A stretch of 39,928 nucleotides of DNA. Source: an uncultured Collinsella sp. (GTDB taxonomy: Bacteria; Actinomycetota; Coriobacteriia; Coriobacteriales; Coriobacteriaceae). This document shows, piece after piece, positions 10,646 through 17,513 of the stretch (positions within the stretch are counted from its first letter, which is position 1; every line of letters begins with the position of its first letter). The notes beneath the pieces were generated by a model. That model did no database searches and was not told the origin of the DNA. It saw only the letters and a program-made list of their open reading frames with translations. The stretch is from the NCBI GenBank assembly GCA_900550735.1, contig URTD01000001.1, positions 1 to 39,928 on the forward strand, given 5' to 3'. The translations under genes were made by a program, and so were the position numbers.

Positions 10646-12187
10646 CTACTGTGCGGTACTGAGCGAGCGCTTGACTGCATCACGCCAGCCCGCAAGGTTT
10701 TGCTCGCGACGCTCGGCGGGCATATGGGGAAGGAAGGTCCTAACGATCTGGGCATTTTGCTCCAGCTCTTCAAGGTCTTCCCAATAGCCGACGGCAAGAC
10801 CCGCCAAGTACGCGGCACCGATTGCCGTGGTCTCCACCGTCTCGCATTGCAGCACGGGGATATCCAGCAGGTCGGCCTGGAATTGCATGATGAACTCGTT
10901 GCGTGAGGCGCCGCCATCGACGGACAGGCGCTCAATCGAAAGTCCCACGTCCTGCTCCATGGCGCGCAGCACGTCATAACTCTGGTAGGCCATGGACTCG
11001 CAGGCCGCACGCACAATGGTCGCGCGACTCGAGGCACCGGTCAGGCCGCACACGATACCGCGGGCACGCGGGTCCCACCAAGGAGCGCCCAGGCCAGCGA
11101 AGGCGGGGACGAAGTAGCAGCCCTCGTTGTCGTTGATCGAAGCGGCGAGTTGCGCGGACTCGCTCACACTCGAGATGATGCCCATGTTGTTGCGCAGCCA
11201 GTTCATGGTTGAGCCGGCGGCAAAGATAGAACCCTCGAGCGCATAGCTGATCTTGCCGTCCGCGGCGATACCGATCGTGGAGACCAGACCGTTCTTGGAT
11301 TCGACGACCTCGTCGCCGGTGTTCATGAGCATAAAGCAACCCGTGCCATAGGTGTTTTTGGTCTGGCCGGGATAGAAGCAGCAGTGGCCGAACAGCGATG
11401 CCTGCTGGTCGCCCGCCACGCCCATGATGGGCGGCATGTTGGTCATGATGTCGCTCGCGACGCGGCCGTAGTCGCCCGAGCTCCAGCGAACCTCGGGCAT
11501 CATGGAACGTGGAACGTCAAAGAGCGCCAGCAGGTCGTCGTCCCAATCGAGCGTATGGATATTAAAGAGTGCCGTGCGGCTGGCATTGGTGTAGTCGGTG
11601 GCAAAGACCTGGCCGCCGGTGAGGTTGTAGATGAGCCAGGTGTCGATGGTGCCAAACATGAGGTCGCCCGCCGCCGCGCTCTCGCGTGCGCCGTCGACGT
11701 TGTCGAGAATCCACTGCACCTTGGAGGCCGAGAAATACGGGTCAAGCGTAAGTCCCGTGCGGGAGCGCACCAGCTCCTCGCAACCCTGTTCAACCAACGC
11801 GTCGATCGCCGGCGCGGTACGACGGCACTGCCATACGATGGCGTTATAGATGGGCTGGCCGCTCACGCGGTCCCAGACCACCGTGGTCTCGCGCTGGTTG
11901 GAGATGCCGATGGCGGCGATGCGATCGGAATGGATGCCGCTCTTAAACTGAACCTCCATCATCACGCCGATCTGGCTGGCAAGCACCTCCGTGGGATCCT
12001 GCTCCACCCAGCCGGGGCGCGGGAAGCTGGTTTTGACGCTACGACGCGCCTGGGCAACGATGCAGCCGTATTCGTCGACAATGGCCGCGAGTACCGAGGT
12101 AGTGCCGCAGTCGAGCGCCATGATGTAGGAACCGCCAAAGTTAAACGAGGCATCTTCCATGCCCAGGCTGCCCAGATTCAACGACAT
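10646..12187 (-). CDS. glpK: Glycerol kinase
   Basis: GlpK phosphorylates glycerol with ATP to sn-glycerol 3-phosphate, trapping glycerol and feeding lipid synthesis or glycolysis. The 513-residue protein has the FGGY-kinase layout. The phosphate-binding ALDCGTTS is near residue 24, the glycerol-site region contains SNQRETTVVWD, and the second signature includes VDGGASRNEF. The N-terminus is about 20 residues longer than usual. A second ATG nine codons inside (MEDASF) is possible, but the first has GAAGGG at good spacing. No glycerol facilitator or GlpD gene is adjacent. tsaC lies 13 bases upstream. Confidence 0.95.
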   Translation of the reverse strand: MSLNLGSLGMEDASFNFGGSYIMALDCGTTSVLAAIVDEYGCIVAQARRSVKTSFPRPGWVEQDPTEVLASQIGVMMEVQFKSGIHSDRIAAIGISNQRETTVVWDRVSGQPIYNAIVWQCRRTAPAIDALVEQGCEELVRSRTGLTLDPYFSASKVQWILDNVDGARESAAAGDLMFGTIDTWLIYNLTGGQVFATDYTNASRTALFNIHTLDWDDDLLALFDVPRSMMPEVRWSSGDYGRVASDIMTNMPPIMGVAGDQQASLFGHCCFYPGQTKNTYGTGCFMLMNTGDEVVESKNGLVSTIGIAADGKISYALEGSIFAAGSTMNWLRNNMGIISSVSESAQLAASINDNEGCYFVPAFAGLGAPWWDPRARGIVCGLTGASSRATIVRAACESMAYQSYDVLRAMEQDVGLSIERLSVDGGASRNEFIMQFQADLLDIPVLQCETVETTAIGAAYLAGLAVGYWEDLEELEQNAQIVRTFLPHMPAERREQNLAGWRDAVKRSLSTAQ

Positions 12188-12200
12188 CGCTTACACCCTT

Positions 12201-12944
12201 CTATTGCATCGGGTCGGACAGGACCCGCTCGATCTCTGATGCGGGAAGTGCGCCTTGGCGCAGGATCTGGAGCCCGCCGTGCTGGAACGACACGATGGTC
12301 GAGGCGTCGCGACACGGGGTCTCACCGGCGTCGACGGCAACATCGACCCCCTCCAGGATGCGACCCTCGACGGCGGCAAAGCTTGCCGGCGAAGGCGCGC
12401 CGTGCGTGTTGGCGCTCGTGCAGGCAAGGGGACTGCCGCAGGCGCGGATGAGCGCTTGGACCACGGGAGAGGCCGAAGCGCGCAGGGCCACGGTGTCGTC
12501 GGCAGCGCGCATAAAGGTCGGCACGCAGGGGGCTGCCTTGACCACGATAGTCAGGGCTCCCGGCCAGCATCGTCGCGCGAGTACGCGGGCATCTTCCGGG
12601 ATATCCACGCCATAGCGGTCGAGTGCTTCGACGCCATCGACCAGCCAAGCGACGGTTTGCGTGAGCTCACGTTGCTTGAGAGTGAAGATACGGCGATAGC
12701 CGGTGCCGAGCGCAGGAACTGCGGCGCCATTGACGGCAGCCTGCGGATCGCGCGGCCACGATGGGAATTCGCTTGTATCTTGGGGCACGGCGCCCGAGAA
12801 GGCGTTGACTGCCACGGCGACACCGTAGACGGTCTCGGTCGGAATCAAGGCCAGGCCGCCGCGGCCGAGCACCTCGGCCGTGCGCTCGACGGCAAGCCGA
12901 TGCGGCTCGCGCGTTCCCTCGTATACCCGATAGACCGTCTGCAT
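12201..12944 (-). CDS. tsaC: L-threonylcarbamoyladenylate synthase (Sua5/TsaC family)
   Basis: This family makes threonylcarbamoyl-AMP from threonine, bicarbonate and ATP, the first step of the t6A37 tRNA modification. The N-terminal PTETVYG motif (35-41), the KxR motif in IFTLKQRE (86-93), RCWPGALTIV, ALRASA and CTSANTHG are all present. Between PTETVYG and KxR, where homologues run on directly, there are roughly 35 extra residues (49-84) rich in Pro and Ala. At 247 residues it otherwise fits the short form without the Sua5 C-terminal domain. It is transcribed with glpK (13-base gap). The insertion should be checked for effect on function. Confidence 0.88.
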   Translation of the reverse strand: MQTVYRVYEGTREPHRLAVERTAEVLGRGGLALIPTETVYGVAVAVNAFSGAVPQDTSEFPSWPRDPQAAVNGAAVPALGTGYRRIFTLKQRELTQTVAWLVDGVEALDRYGVDIPEDARVLARRCWPGALTIVVKAAPCVPTFMRAADDTVALRASASPVVQALIRACGSPLACTSANTHGAPSPASFAAVEGRILEGVDVAVDAGETPCRDASTIVSFQHGGLQILRQGALPASEIERVLSDPMQ

Positions 12945-13092
12945 GTGTATGCCAGCCCCTTACGCTCCGGTGCAAGTTTGTTTACTGTGGGGCATTCTCG
13001 CACGAAACATTCAACCTATTTGCCCAGAGCGCATGTTGGTTTGGTGAGCGGCTCTAGTAGTCGGTGAAAGTGAGGGGGTTAATTGAAGATTT

Positions 13093-13395
13093 TTAGCGCG
13101 CAAGCGTAACGGTACGATCGGGAAACTCGATGCTTGCAACCAGTTTTCCGCCGAGGCTCTCTGCGTACCTGCTCAGCGTGTCGAGCCTCATCGAACCCAA
13201 CTCCCCACGCTCGAGCTCGGATACACGTTTTTGAGAAACGCCCATCGACTGGGCGACCGACGCCTGTGTTAGATCTTTTAACCTGCGAATCTGAGCAAGC
13301 TTATAGGCTTCGATACGATCGCGAGTCCTCTCCTGCTCGGCGGTAATGGAGTCGCGTGTTATCCCGCGAGATTCCATATACTCATGCAGTTCCAT
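13093..13395 (-). CDS. XRE-family antitoxin (HigA-like)
   Basis: The 100-residue protein carries a helix-turn-helix of the XRE (Cro/C1) type at about residues 38-65 (DLTQASVAQSMGVSQKRVSELERG). A short beta-like C-terminal tail follows (KLVASIEFPDRTVTLA). HigA-type antitoxins of this size bind their toxin and repress their own operon. It overlaps the end of the upstream toxin frame by 14 bases, the usual arrangement for toxin-first HigBA operons. With the toxin frame broken, the protein may survive as a stand-alone regulator. Confidence 0.85.
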   Translation of the reverse strand: MELHEYMESRGITRDSITAEQERTRDRIEAYKLAQIRRLKDLTQASVAQSMGVSQKRVSELERGELGSMRLDTLSRYAESLGGKLVASIEFPDRTVTLAR

Positions 13396-13776
13396 CTCGA
13401 TCGAGCCTCCTTACGTGGCGACGGTATATTTGCTCGGCCCTTGGAATGTTGATCGCATACCAACCGTTCCATTTTGCCCTTGACGATCCCGCTCGCGACT
13501 TATCACCCGCCAATAGCAATACCGCCTGGCGCTTGGGGTCAAAGGCGAAGAGGATGCGAATCACCTGCCCACCACACGACGTCACTCTCAGCTCCTTAAA
13601 TGATGAAGCTTCGAGCCCTTTACGCGGTCAACCAGCGGACGACCAAGGCTGGGACCTTCCTTCTCGAGCACCAAAAGGTCTGCATAAATCTGCTTCAGCG
13701 TAGCTTCATCCTGCTCATCAAGCCAAGGTTCAATGTAATCAAGCACGATACGGTACCGATGCAGCTGATTTGACAT
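13382..13776 (-). pseudogene. HigB/RelE-like toxin gene with an apparent frameshift
   Basis: Two adjoining frames together read as one HigB-type ribosome-dependent mRNA interferase of about 130 residues. The first part (13776 down to about 13600) ends VDRVKGSKLHHL, and the second (to 13382) continues KELRVTSCGGQVIRILFAFD. Family members join these directly, so one base appears to be lost in the T3A2 run near 13598-13604. The first frame stops two codons later (TGA). Alternatively the 3' half could be made separately, since AAGGAG lies six bases before a GTG at 13585. The core RILFAFDPKRQAVLLLAGDKS and the C-terminal W..WY are intact. Whether this is a true mutation, a sequencing error or recoding cannot be decided here. 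Confidence 0.75.
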
Positions 13777-13785
13777 ACCTTTCTC

Positions 13786-13818
13786 CTTCTATAGTAGAAG
13801 TTTTACGGTATATTGCAA
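13786..13818 (-). promoter_or_regulatory. Promoter and palindromic operator of the toxin-antitoxin operon
   Basis: On the minus strand TTGCAA (13813-13818) and TACTAT (13791-13796) are 16 bases apart. The -10 box lies inside the palindrome CTTCTA-TAG-TAGAAG (13786-13800), a plausible autoregulation site for the XRE antitoxin. AAGGAG follows just before the toxin start. Confidence 0.55.
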
Positions 13819-13851
13819 GGACAAACTTGCGCAAATGTCTATTTATTCAGC

Positions 13852-15102
13852 TTAAATACGCTGTTTGGGCTCGGTGACGATGGCTCGAACGATGCGGGGA
13901 CGATCGGTGAGGTCGTGGACGATACGCACGTCCGAAAGGCCTGCCTGGCGACAGAGCTCGGCCGCGGCATCGAGGGCGCCCTCGTAGAGCTCGCAGGCAA
14001 ACAGGCCGCCGGCGCGCAGCATGTAAGGCGCCGCATTGAGCAGGCGGCGGAAGATGTCCAGGCCGTCGGCACCGCCCTCGAGCGCCAAGTCGGGCTCAAA
14101 GTCCTTGACCTCGTGCGGCAGCGAGCGCATGACGCCGGTCGGGATGTAGGGCGGGTTGGAAACGAGCACGTCGAAGGTGCCCCACTCTTCGCGGGGAATG
14201 GAGCTCACCAGGTTGGTGAGACTAAAGGCAACCTCATCTGCCGTGAGGCCGAGCGCGTCGCGGTTTTTGGTGGCCAGATCGATGGCGCGCGGCTCGATAT
14301 CGGTGGCGGTGCAGGTAACGTGGCCGCGGCGCTCCCAGGCAAGGGAGAGCGAGATGCAACCCGTGCCGCAGCCGACCTCGAGAACGCGGGCGATACGGGG
14401 CTCGGCTGGGGCAGGCGCAGCGGCATCCTGAGCCGAAGCCGTCTCCTGGCCGGCACCCTCGATGGCGATGCCGTATTCGTCGAGCTCGGGCTCGGCGTCT
14501 TCCGCGGCTTCGTCTTCTGCTGCCTGCGCGGCGGCTTCCTCGGCCTCGCGGTCGGCCAGCTCCTCGGCATAGGCGCGGCTGCCCAATACGTCGCCGCCTA
14601 GCGCCGCCTCATCGGCAGCCGTCAGGTTAGCGGCACGGCGCTCGGCGGCCGCGCGTTCGTCTGCCAGCGCGGCCTCGGCCTTGCGTGCCTCCTCGACCTC
14701 ATCGTTCCAAGGCAGCTCCACGCGCTGACGGGCAGCAGCCTCGGGGCTCAGCACCTCGGCATCCAGATAATTGAGGACTTCCTCGACGAGCATCTCGGTC
14801 TCGGGGCGCGGAATGAGCACACCGGGGGCGCACGCGACGTCGATCATGCGAAACTGCGTGCTGCCCGTGATGTATTGCAGCGGCTCGCCCTTAGCGCGGC
14901 GGACAACGGCCGCATGCATGGTCTCGAGCTGGGACGCGTTAAGCGTCTCGTCCATACGCATATATAGGTCAATACGCGCCAGGCCCGTGGCGGCGCACAG
15001 CAGCCACTCGGCAGAAAGACGGGGGTGCTCCTCGCCGCGCTCGGCCAGGTACTCCTTGGTCCACTCGAGACAACGCTTGATGGTCCAAATCTCGTTTGCC
15101 AT
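13852..15102 (-). CDS. prmC: Release-factor glutamine methyltransferase with large insertion
   Basis: PrmC methylates the glutamine of the GGQ motif of release factors RF1 and RF2 using SAM. The helical N-terminal domain spans residues 1-115 and has the conserved PLQYITGSTQF and LIPRPETE. The SAM motif EVGCGTGC is at 242-249 and the substrate motif NPPY at 316-319. At 416 residues it is about 130 longer than usual. The excess is an Ala/Glu-rich segment (about 116-235) lying exactly between the two domains, probably a flexible or helical linker. The start is ATG 15102 behind GAGGGG; upstream in-frame codons do not match the family. It is downstream of prfA, its natural partner, but the two are separated by 595 bases. 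Confidence 0.93.
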   Translation of the reverse strand: MANEIWTIKRCLEWTKEYLAERGEEHPRLSAEWLLCAATGLARIDLYMRMDETLNASQLETMHAAVVRRAKGEPLQYITGSTQFRMIDVACAPGVLIPRPETEMLVEEVLNYLDAEVLSPEAAARQRVELPWNDEVEEARKAEAALADERAAAERRAANLTAADEAALGGDVLGSRAYAEELADREAEEAAAQAAEDEAAEDAEPELDEYGIAIEGAGQETASAQDAAAPAPAEPRIARVLEVGCGTGCISLSLAWERRGHVTCTATDIEPRAIDLATKNRDALGLTADEVAFSLTNLVSSIPREEWGTFDVLVSNPPYIPTGVMRSLPHEVKDFEPDLALEGGADGLDIFRRLLNAAPYMLRAGGLFACELYEGALDAAAELCRQAGLSDVRIVHDLTDRPRIVRAIVTEPKQRI

Positions 15103-15241
15103 GGGGCCCTCCCCTCTTAAGCGCCGGACGGCGCGCGAATGTCGGAGCAGATTGTAAGCGAGGCTAGCGCTTGGCAAGGGACGATTGAAGGCGATTATCG
15201 AGAATCAGCCCAGAATTTTGTTTGGATCGCAATCGAAGTGT

Positions 15242-15349
15242 TCATTCGTCGACGTCTAAATCTGCATCCGTCAAGCTTTTGGCAAGGTTGCCCCAAAACC
15301 GACCAATATCTGACCAAACGCTTGCCACATCGCTTGACGCGCGACGCAT
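15242..15349 (-). CDS. Possible small protein or gene remnant
   Basis: A 35-codon frame (ATG at 15349, TGA at 15242) encodes a protein-like sequence with ASVWSDIGRFWGNLAKSL and an acidic end DADLDVDE. The frame stays open upstream to 15415 without another common start, so this may be the tail of a decayed gene. No good ribosome site is seen. The surrounding 15180-15500 is AT-richer than neighbouring genes. A plus-strand 87-codon frame overlaps the same DNA (15139-15402), and the two cannot be told apart with confidence. Confidence 0.25.
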   Translation of the reverse strand: MRRASSDVASVWSDIGRFWGNLAKSLTDADLDVDE

Positions 15350-15493
15350 CAAAAATCGCCCCGCGACTTCTTGAACGATTTTTCGAGCAATATTTTCAAT
15401 AGCAGATGAAAGCTGTTAATTACTTTGAGCAGGTAGACAGCTTAATTTCTAACAAAACAGATTAAATAAACTCGAAAAGTAATTTACCCAACC

Positions 15494-15522
15494 TAGTCAT
15501 TTAAGAACGTCCCCAATGACTA
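15494..15522. repeat. Short hairpin repeat with AAGAACGTCCCC loop (copy 1)
   Basis: Arms TAGTCATT (15494-15501) and AATGACTA (15515-15522) enclose the 13-base loop TAAGAACGTCCCC. The same element, with an identical loop and one arm change that keeps pairing as G-T, is at 30550-30578. Confidence 0.75.
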
Positions 15523-15558
15523 CCTTGGAAACCCCACAGGTTGAGCATAAGTCAGCGA

Positions 15559-15697
15559 AAACGCCCCTAAGCGAGCAAGGTGACGTGAAAGAGGAGGGAA
15601 GCGTACTTCGGTACGCGACCGACGATTGAACGTCAGATTGCCGCTTAGGGGCGTTTGCAGCGTCGAGCAGTTACGGCGTTTGGTAAAACGCCGTAAC
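15559..15697. repeat. Structured intergenic repeat, complete copy (copy 2)
   Basis: Three stems are visible. A perfect 15-bp outer stem has arms 15559-15573 and 15642-15656. It encloses a 6-bp hairpin with a UUCG loop (15601-15616) and the 15-base motif 15626-15640. An 11-bp hairpin (15670-15680 with 15687-15697) follows and touches the prfA stop. The motif and last hairpin recur at 17-88 with the same 29-base spacing. C(UUCG)G would be the stable form on a plus-strand RNA, whereas on minus it would be a prfA 3' UTR. No T-run follows on either side. Confidence 0.75.
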
Positions 15698-16765
15698 TTA
15701 AACAGCCTGCGCCAGCTTCTCGGCTCGCTCGGCGGCGGCGAGCGCCTCGATGACGGTACCGAGCTGATCGCCCAGAAGGACGCCGTTGTAGGTAGAGTTG
15801 AAGCCGATACGGTGATCGGTCACGCGGTCCTGGGGCTGGTTGTAAGTACGGATCTTCTCGGAACGGTTGCCGTGGCCGATCTGGCTCTGGCGCTCGGCAC
15901 CGAGCTCGGCCTGCTGCTTCTCGAGTTCCATCTCGTACAGACGGGCGCGCAGCATCTGCATGCAGACCTCGCGGTTCTGGATCTGGGAACGCTGCTCCTG
16001 CGACTGCACCACGGTGTTGGTGGGCAGGTGGGTGATGCGCACGGCGGAGTAGGTGGTGTTAACGCACTGACCGCCAGGGCCGGAGGCGCAGTAGGTGTCG
16101 ATGCGCAGGTCGGACTGGTTGATCTGGACGTCGATTTCCTCGGCCTCGGGAAGCACGGCTACGGTAGCCGTGGAGGTCTGAATGCGGCCCTGGGACTCGG
16201 TCTTGGGGACGCGCTGGACGCGGTGCACGCCGGACTCGAACTTCATGACGGAGTAAACGCGGTCGCCCTCGACCTTGAACTCAATGGACTTAAAGCCGCC
16301 GGCCTCGCTGGGGCTGGAATCGAGCACGGTGGTCTTCCAGCCGCGCGACTCGCAAAAGCGCTGATACATCTTGTACAGGTCGCCGGCGAAGATGGCCGCC
16401 TCGTCGCCACCGGCGGCGGAGCGAATCTCGACGATGGTGTTCTTGTCGTCGTTGGGGTCGCTCGGAATGAGCATGTACTTGATGTCTTCCTCGAGCTGGG
16501 GGAGCTTGGCCTCGTTTTCGGAGATGTCCATCTGGAGCATCTCCTTCTCATCGGCATCGGTGGTATCGTGCAGCATTTCCTTGGCAGCCTCGATGTCATC
16601 GAGCGCGCCGATGTACTCGCGCGAGGCGGCAATGAGGTCGGACTGGTGCGCGTACTCCTTGTTGAGACGCGTGAACTCCTTGATATCGGAGGCGACGGCC
16701 GGGTCAGAAAGCTTCTTCTCGAGCTCCTCGTAGGCCTTGATAATCTTTTCGAGCTTGTCGCGCAT
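15698..16765 (-). CDS. prfA: Peptide chain release factor 1
   Basis: RF1 reads UAA and UAG stop codons and releases the finished peptide. The 355-residue protein has the catalytic GGQ at 231-233 (ASGPGGQCVNTTYSAVR), which PrmC methylates. It has the RF1-type codon-recognition region around QRVPKTESQGRIQTS, where RF2 would have SPF. AAAGGAG lies eight bases before the ATG at 16765. Its TAA stop abuts a repeated hairpin. prmC lies downstream on the same strand. Confidence 0.97.
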   Translation of the reverse strand: MRDKLEKIIKAYEELEKKLSDPAVASDIKEFTRLNKEYAHQSDLIAASREYIGALDDIEAAKEMLHDTTDADEKEMLQMDISENEAKLPQLEEDIKYMLIPSDPNDDKNTIVEIRSAAGGDEAAIFAGDLYKMYQRFCESRGWKTTVLDSSPSEAGGFKSIEFKVEGDRVYSVMKFESGVHRVQRVPKTESQGRIQTSTATVAVLPEAEEIDVQINQSDLRIDTYCASGPGGQCVNTTYSAVRITHLPTNTVVQSQEQRSQIQNREVCMQMLRARLYEMELEKQQAELGAERQSQIGHGNRSEKIRTYNQPQDRVTDHRIGFNSTYNGVLLGDQLGTVIEALAAAERAEKLAQAV

Positions 16766-16960
16766 GGCGGGACTCCTTTATGTGCGTGAAGGCGAAAATC
16801 GGCAGAGTTGATGGGGCGCGCGGCGCCACTGCGGGGGTAAGCCCAGCTAGAACATGTCGATCTTCAGATACATGCGCATCCCTTCGCGTATGAGGTACAT
16901 AGTTGCGGTCTAACCCATACATGATAGCGTGCGCAGGCATACCTGCATATAACCCGCACG

Positions 16961-16986
16961 GAATGCGACAAAGGGTCAGTCTCTTT
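16961..16986 (+). repeat. Half copy of the GTGACAAAGGGA repeat family
   Basis: The 15 bases GAATGCGACAAAGGG (16961-16975) are followed by a decayed second arm CTCTTT. An inverted copy of exactly these 15 bases is at 26046-26060, on the other side of the adhesin gene. Relatives form full hairpins at 30630-30661 and 32675-32707. The interval 16766-16960 upstream of prfA holds no gene that can be supported. Confidence 0.55.
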
Positions 16987-17103
16987 CCTTGAATACAACT
17001 TCATCCGAACGCCTCCCGCATTCATCCGCACATATACGGATAAATTTGGGAATCCGATACCCTGAGGGCCGGATCGGCCGGCCCCGGGAGATCGGAGGAC
17101 GCC

Positions 17104-17432
17104 ATGTCCGGAAAGGGCGGGAAGGACGCCGCGAGGGCGGTCCCGAGGACCCACGGCAGGCTCACCGGGTACGAGCGGGACACGGTCCAGAGGATGCTGA
17201 AGCGCAGGGTTCGCTCGGCCACTTCCTCGAGAGGTTCAAGGGCGTATCGACCCGCAGGCTCCACAGCTGCCTGATGTGGTTCAGATGGCTGCGCGAGGCC
17301 GCACGCGTCGGGGACAGGACGTCGCTCATGCGCGAGCAGCTCGACGACGGGCGCTACGAAAAGATCCGGAAGAAGATGATGGAGCCGGAGTACGAGTTCC
17401 ATCTGGAGCCGGACGTGCAAACGGCGGGTTAA
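17104..17432 (+). pseudogene. Transposase remnant (frameshifted, fused ends)
   Basis: A start codon at 17104 with a good GGAGG opens a frame containing THGRLTGYERDTVQRML, which resembles the N-terminal helix-turn-helix of IS30-type transposases. After about 35 codons the sense passes to another frame. That frame carries FLERFKGVSTRRLHSCLMWF, similar to the C-terminus of IS1595/ISXO2-type transposases, up to a TAA at 17432. The catalytic middle is absent. The piece is thus a dead remnant, possibly of two elements. The family names are from memory and uncertain. It lies beside the adhesin gene, suggesting past insertion or transfer. Confidence 0.5.
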
Positions 17433-17446
17433 CATAGCCTTTCACC

Positions 17447-17470
17447 AAAAAGGGCGAGCGGCCGCGCCCT
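17447..17470 (-). terminator. Intrinsic terminator of the adhesin gene
   Basis: AGGGCG (minus, from 17470) and CGCCCT (to 17451) pair around a GC-rich loop, followed on the minus strand by five T (plus 17447-17451). It lies 44 bases after the adhesin stop. Confidence 0.75.
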
Positions 17471-17513
17471 GCGACCACCCGCCCTCAATCAAAGCCCTTC
17501 TCGGCCGCCGTAG

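Noticed and set aside
13617..13623. A-AAG-GGC heptamer in the toxin gene as a programmed -1 frameshift site
   Set aside because: It has the right form and phase. However, slipping there would give KGLEASSFKELR, which departs from the family sequence, while a one-base loss at 13598-13604 restores it.
15139..15402. Plus-strand 87-codon frame between prmC and prfA
   Set aside because: The ribosome site is weak, it overlaps the prmC leader, and no family is recognised. The opposite-strand frame looks at least as plausible.
16868..16909. 17-codon frame ahead of prfA (MYLIREGMRMYLKIDMF) as a leader peptide
   Set aside because: It is too short, with no run of codons for one amino acid and no terminator or antiterminator pair to support attenuation.
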